Positions 43,890 to 47,500 of a DNA stretch of 47,500 bases are shown piece by piece. The notes beneath the pieces are model-generated. The model did no database searches. It was not told the DNA's origin and saw only the letters and a program-made list of their open reading frames with translations. Positions within the stretch are counted from its first letter, which is position 1, and each line of letters opens with the position of its first letter. Made by a program: the position numbers and the translations under genes. The stretch is taken from NCBI GenBank assembly GCA_018398765.1, contig JAHBMJ010000444.1, forward strand, positions 19,033 to 66,532, given 5' to 3'. Origin of the DNA: Chromera velia (taxonomy: Eukaryota > Sar > Chromeraceae).

Positions 43890-46489
43890 TGACTGACCTT
43901 CTCGTCCTCGAACGACGGCCCGAGGGAACAGTGAAGCAGGCGATGGGAGACCGTCACGCGCACATCGACTGTCCGAGGTCCGTTGGCAGATATACGCAAC
44001 GGAAATTCGAACCGCGCAGCTCCCAGAGATTCCACCCTCAGCTGGAGAAAAGAGAACAAAACAAACAAGCACACGGGACAGGTTAGCAAAAACTGGTGGG
44101 TAGTCAAGTGGCGCACCGAGACAGTGAACAGAAGCACTCAGACGCATCACTTCGCTGATTGCGGACAGATTTGGCAGAAATGACCGCCACAGCAAACAAC
44201 GATCAAAGGTCAGCTGAAGACAGAAGCGACGAGAATTTCAGGACTTCAGACGATGGCACCTCGCGCTGCTCTCACTCACACAACTAGGAAGTTGACATCC
44301 ACCCAAGGTATGAACGAAGAATTGGCGATGGGTGCACTTCACCGTGGACTGGCCTTCAGGGGTACTTTCTCTCCCGGCATCACGACATCCTTTGGAATTT
44401 CAACCACCTCCACCGCAAACTGCTCTCGCATCTGTGCCGGCACCTGGTCCCAGATCACAGTCACGGAGTCAATTTGAATGGGGACATCGAACGGGTAAGT
44501 CACCAGGATCGACTGGACGCTCTCTGTACGCCAGTCCATTGGCTTCTCCCCTGTTTCACCCGGCAACGTAAAAGAAACGGGGGCTCCCTGTTTCACACCG
44601 TCCCATCCAGACCCATCCGAGGCACCCAAAGGCTCAGATGCAACTCGCGCAGACGAAGCAGAAGAAGGATCACCGTCGTCCTCCTCTCCCTCTAACCGCA
44701 GACGCGAATGGTCTCTGTCCGCCTCTCCCGTCAGCTCACTCTCTCCCTCGTCACCCAACCTCCCTCCGCCCTGACTCTCAGTCTCTCCAGCCTTCAGGGA
44801 CCGACTCGCACTGCCGACACCCCCTGCACCCCCCCCCTGTGGCGGGACGGTCCACGTCTGCTGGTTATTACTCTTCGGGCCACCGTCTCCAACGTCTACC
44901 CCCGACAGACCACCCACCCCGCATCCTTCGCAAACTCTTCCACCTGACGAAGAAGACAGATTCTGAGCAGCGGAAACAGAGGCAGAGGAAGAGGAAAGAG
45001 AAGGAAGGGAGAAAATAGTCAGAGCTGCTCTGGCTGAGGTATTTCGGAGGGTCGCAGACGAGGGTCCAACTCTCCGATAGATATGAGGAATCAAATCGAG
45101 AGAGGACCGAGGAATCGGCTGGATCTCCCCGAATTCTTCGTTCCAGCTCCCCCCTTCCCCCCATAAAGTCGAAGAGCCGGGGGTATTTGTCTGACCATCC
45201 CCCCCCTGGTGTTGTTGTTTGTTTTTGGGAGGGTGGGCATTCAGGTAGATCGCTCTTCTGAGGACGGAGAACGGTCTGGCCTGTTCGACAGCGAACGCCT
45301 CCACAGTCTCCCTGTAATTCTCCATCGGAATACCTGCACTTCTCATCTGTTCGCTTGAAGTGAAAGGCGGGGTTTCCCACAGAGGCGCATGGTAGGTCAC
45401 CAAGGGAAAGGAGGTGATGTGGAAGGTCGGGGGGGAGGGAGAAGAAGAGTCGGGTGCAGCCTCGGTTGCCCGGAAGTGAAGGAAGAAGGCTGAGCACGTG
45501 TCGGTGCCGTCCATGGGGACGAGAACCTGAGAGTAAAAAGACAAAGCAAGCAGAGCAAGGGGCAAGAGTGGTTTTTCAGGTTTTCGGGCATGCGCAAAGG
45601 CAAGGCGGCAACGGTCATGACTGCATCGAAAGGAAGACGTGAAAAGATAGGAGGCGAGAAGAGACTCGCACGGATAACAGGAGTGAACAGAGAACACGAA
45701 CACAGCATCCGCTTGTGAGTGTGTCGGTGAGCAAGTCAGTGGGTGGGTGGGTGGATTGATGGGTGGGTGGAGTTTCACGACCCTTTTTTTTCAGGTCCTC
45801 GTCTCCGTCCTCTCCTTTTCTCTTCCTCTCTTCTGTCAGTGAGCGAATTTCGTTTCTCAAAGAAAGCCAAAAGCCTCAATTTATGTCTGTCTGACCTGAA
45901 ACTCTACTCTTGCGTGCTGGTTGAGAACAGGAAGCTTGTTCTGTTCTCTTCCAGTCCTCTGTCGGAGGCCCCCCCCCTTCGTCTTCCAAAGAAGGGCCAG
46001 TTCAGACCACTTCCATGGCACTTCCTCCTTTGCACTCTCCCCTAAAGGAGGGTCCAAGGACCCCGGAGAAGAAGAACCAAAAGAAGAATGCCGGGGCCCG
46101 ACTGCCCTCGCCCAAACCTGCCCGAGCGCGAGCGGCTCCACACCCCCGTTGACAGCCCAGACCTCCTCCCACCTGTATCCCCAGCCCGACTCAAGGAGCC
46201 TTTCAGCAACCACTCCCGAAGGAACGGCGTCTGCTGAAAGTTTCAGCCCCAGAGTCATCCAAGTAACAGGACACACAGAGAGAGGAGCTGTTCGCTCGTC
46301 TGTCGAGCCCTTCCCATTTCCTCCTCCCCCGCCGACTCTCTTGCTGACACTGGCCGCCGAACACGCGGTTGGTGTTGCAGCGCTCAGCAGGAGGAGGGCA
46401 CAGAAACCGAAAAGCCATGAAGGGAGAGACAGAGAGAAGTGAGACGGCTGACCGACACCCTCTCCCTTTCCTTTCCCTTTCACCGACAT
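31156..46489 (-). CDS. TMEM131-like type I membrane protein with PapD/ASH-like domains and a long disordered tail
   Basis: Minus-strand exons: 45896-46489, 44280-45526, 43898-44041 (or to 44036), 43405-43554, 42792-42986, 42172-42300, one near 41870-41926 with unclear limits, 41248-41680, 40391-40914, 39786-40171 and 31156-39557. The first exon has a signal-peptide-like LPSWLFGFCALLLLSAATPT. The lumenal part carries repeated Ig-like strands with L-x-PGE motifs (LTLKPGESLSVGMMVNPG, VPPGEGLTVGPIIFEPE). The segment HSLLFIRNDLTSLESVELVG aligns well with the IIVRNNLTVMDAVMVQG region of animal TMEM131 as I remember it. One membrane helix, SLADIILVVTVAFTVVCEIM (36749-36811), precedes basic RFVRRRR. 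The cytosolic tail exceeds 1,500 residues and is rich in Gln, Ser, Pro, Lys/Glu, with four PPPGF motifs. Animal TMEM131 acts in collagen secretion, its lumenal domain binding cargo and its tail TRAPPC8; the cargo here is unknown. Total is about 4,000 residues, roughly twice the animal protein. An in-frame TGA (44339-44341) and a C run with an N (39307-39343) interrupt the frame. Confidence 0.8.
31507..33570 (-). other. Four PPPGF motifs in the cytosolic tail of the TMEM131-like protein
   Basis: Within the C-terminal third of the tail the translated sequence contains APPPGFSSFEG (about 33530-33570), SPPPGFEGQW (about 32670-32705), GPPPGFAYPPP (about 31645-31680) and APPPGFSSSM (about 31507-31540). 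Surrounding sequence is otherwise low complexity and variable, so the repetition of one pentapeptide stands out. PPG followed by a hydrophobic residue is the ligand class of SMY2/GIGYF-type GYF domains; binding here is inference. Confidence 0.7.
32563..32592 (-). repeat. Coding (GA)n microsatellite giving a Glu-Arg run
   Basis: A CT repeat on the plus strand lies inside the large terminal exon of the TMEM131-like gene and is read as alternating Arg and Glu (QRERERERESER). Its length is likely to vary between alleles. Changes not divisible by six bases alter the dipeptide phase, and those not divisible by three break the frame. Confidence 0.8.
39307..39343. repeat. Poly(dC) run with unresolved base inside a coding exon
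   Basis: The run comprises 36 C with one N at 39319. On the coding (minus) strand it lies just after the conserved VELVGIGGSGPKR segment. The frame upstream (from 39557) and the long frame downstream (to 31156) differ by one phase, with the change falling in this run. The N shows that the length was not resolved in sequencing, so an artefactual frameshift is the simplest explanation. A true poly-Gly stretch of about a dozen residues would result. Confidence 0.85.
43681..43735 (+). repeat. (CA)n microsatellite in an intron of the TMEM131-like gene
   Basis: A run of about 25 CA dinucleotides with two small interruptions lies in the intron between the 43898-44041 and 43405-43554 exons. Frames through it give only Thr-His or Val-Cys repeats. 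A TCACTCAC repeat lies immediately intronic to the 43554 acceptor. Confidence 0.9.
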
Positions 46490-47500
46490 GATTGCATGGG
46501 CATTCGGAGGAAAGGACACAGAAGGTATGAATTTGAGCCTTACCCCCCCTGTCGTCTTGAACTCTAACCCCTCGTCCCTCCTCCTGACGCACGCAAGAGG
46601 ATCAAGTCTCCCAGGATGGAGACCAAACCCGAACGGAGTGACAAGATTCTTTACAGAGGGCGAGAGGAGGAGGAGGAACAAGAGAGTCAAAACAGAAGAG
46701 ACCAGGGTCAAACCTCCAGATGCGAGGGCTGTCTCGAAAACAGACCATAGCAACTGGAGAAGAGGCCCTGCAAAGAATGACAGGAAGCCTGCCGTCCCTG
46801 TCCACAATGCCGCTGATATGAGCAGGAGGATTGAAAAGGACCACAGAGAGAAAGAGGAGAGACGCAAACGCCAACAAGAATCACAGGAGCAGGTAGCAGT
46901 AGCGGCATTGCGACACAGACATCTCTCCTCGGCAGTATCTTCGGGTATTTTCCCCTTTTTCTTCTTCAAGAATGGGTACCAGACAGAGGAGAGGGGGACG
47001 GAAAAACAACCACAAATGCGAACAAGCAACTTGAACGCATAGAAGAAGCAGGCACAGAGACAGCAGGAGAGAAAGGAAGACCATCGCGGGTATTTCTGGA
47101 GAAGATGGAACGGTAGGAATTCTATCTCTGTCTCTCTTTCGTAATCTGTTGATTCTCTTTCTCTCGGTCTAGAAGGATCTGCTCTCCCACTTCTGCTCCC
47201 GTGAAGATCGGGCAAGGGTGCTTCGAGCTTTCTTTTTTCTGCTTCCGTTTCTACCTTTTTGTTTTTTCCCGTATTCATTTCGACAGAGGTTTCCCTTTCC
47301 CTTTCCGTTTCATTTTCGATACTCTCCTCAACACCCCGTGGTCTCTTCGTCTCCTGGAAAAACACCTCGGAGAAGGATCTACTGCCGCACCTTGGAGGTG
47401 CAGGGCCAAATTGTGGGTGGTCGTCTGAATTTAAACCCCTCTCTCTCTCTCCCCCCGAGTTGTCACGATTCAAGCTCTTCCCCCCACGGAAGTCCACCTT
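46490..47500 (-). other. Open frame upstream of the TMEM131-like start, running off the window
   Basis: The frame of the first TMEM131-like exon stays open for about 340 codons upstream of the chosen Met at 46489 and reaches the window end without a stop. It encodes a polar, Arg/Glu-rich part and then hydrophobic segments, for example around SLWSFSILLLISAAL and SVLTLLFLLLLSP. I chose the internal Met because it directly precedes a typical signal peptide. The alternative is a much longer N-terminus with extra membrane helices, or a separate upstream exon. The composition resembles non-coding DNA of this window, so the frame may be open by chance. Confidence 0.35.

Noticed and set aside
44339-44341. 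UGA reassigned to an amino acid in the nuclear code
   Set aside because: TGA is the natural stop of the 14-3-3 and DYRK genes and ends the TMEM131-like gene, each right after the expected C-terminus. One internal TGA is better explained by error, allele or unrecognised splicing.

Overview
The window is nuclear DNA of an intron-rich eukaryote. Four multi-exon genes can be read, all assembled here by hand from frame, phase and splice signals. The mix suggests a photosynthetic alveolate or a relative, possibly a chromerid alga such as Chromera: many medium-sized introns, a plant-type DYRK kinase, animal/protist-type TMEM131 architecture, a chromodomain retroelement remnant, and CT/CTGT/CA microsatellites in introns. 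That placement is inference; no rRNA or organelle sequence confirms it. TGA ends three of the genes and TAG the fourth, so the standard code is assumed.

Layout. 1-6865: gene-poor DNA with a decayed chromodomain retroelement, AT-rich blocks, pyrimidine tracts and a 31-base G run. 6866-9272 (minus): a complete six-exon 14-3-3 protein gene. 9273-10017: intergenic space between two divergent genes, a candidate shared promoter region. 10018-14750 (plus): a five-exon DYRK-family kinase of the plant type with a LisH-like N-terminus. 14751-18365: no recognised gene, with a second AT-rich island. 18366-24961 (plus): about twelve exons encoding EF-hands joined to a glutathione S-transferase in one protein. 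24962-31155: repeat-rich, AT-rich DNA with a MITE-like element and a dispersed repeat family. 31156-46489 (minus): a very large gene for a TMEM131-like type I membrane protein with a long disordered tail; two places break or blur its reading frame. 46490-47500: an open frame in phase with that gene and running off the window.

The strongest system-level signal is in the introns. Most of the donors I could place read GTC(A/G)GT, with C rather than a purine at +3, and most acceptors end in TGCAG. It recurs in all four unrelated genes, so it looks like a property of this organism's spliceosome. The second notable item is the EF-hand/GST fusion, where the last EF-hand, a Gly/Ala/Pro linker and the start of the GST fold lie in one uninterrupted exon. 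The four genes do not form an obvious pathway: a phosphoserine adaptor, a kinase, a putative calcium-sensing detoxification enzyme and a secretory-pathway membrane protein.
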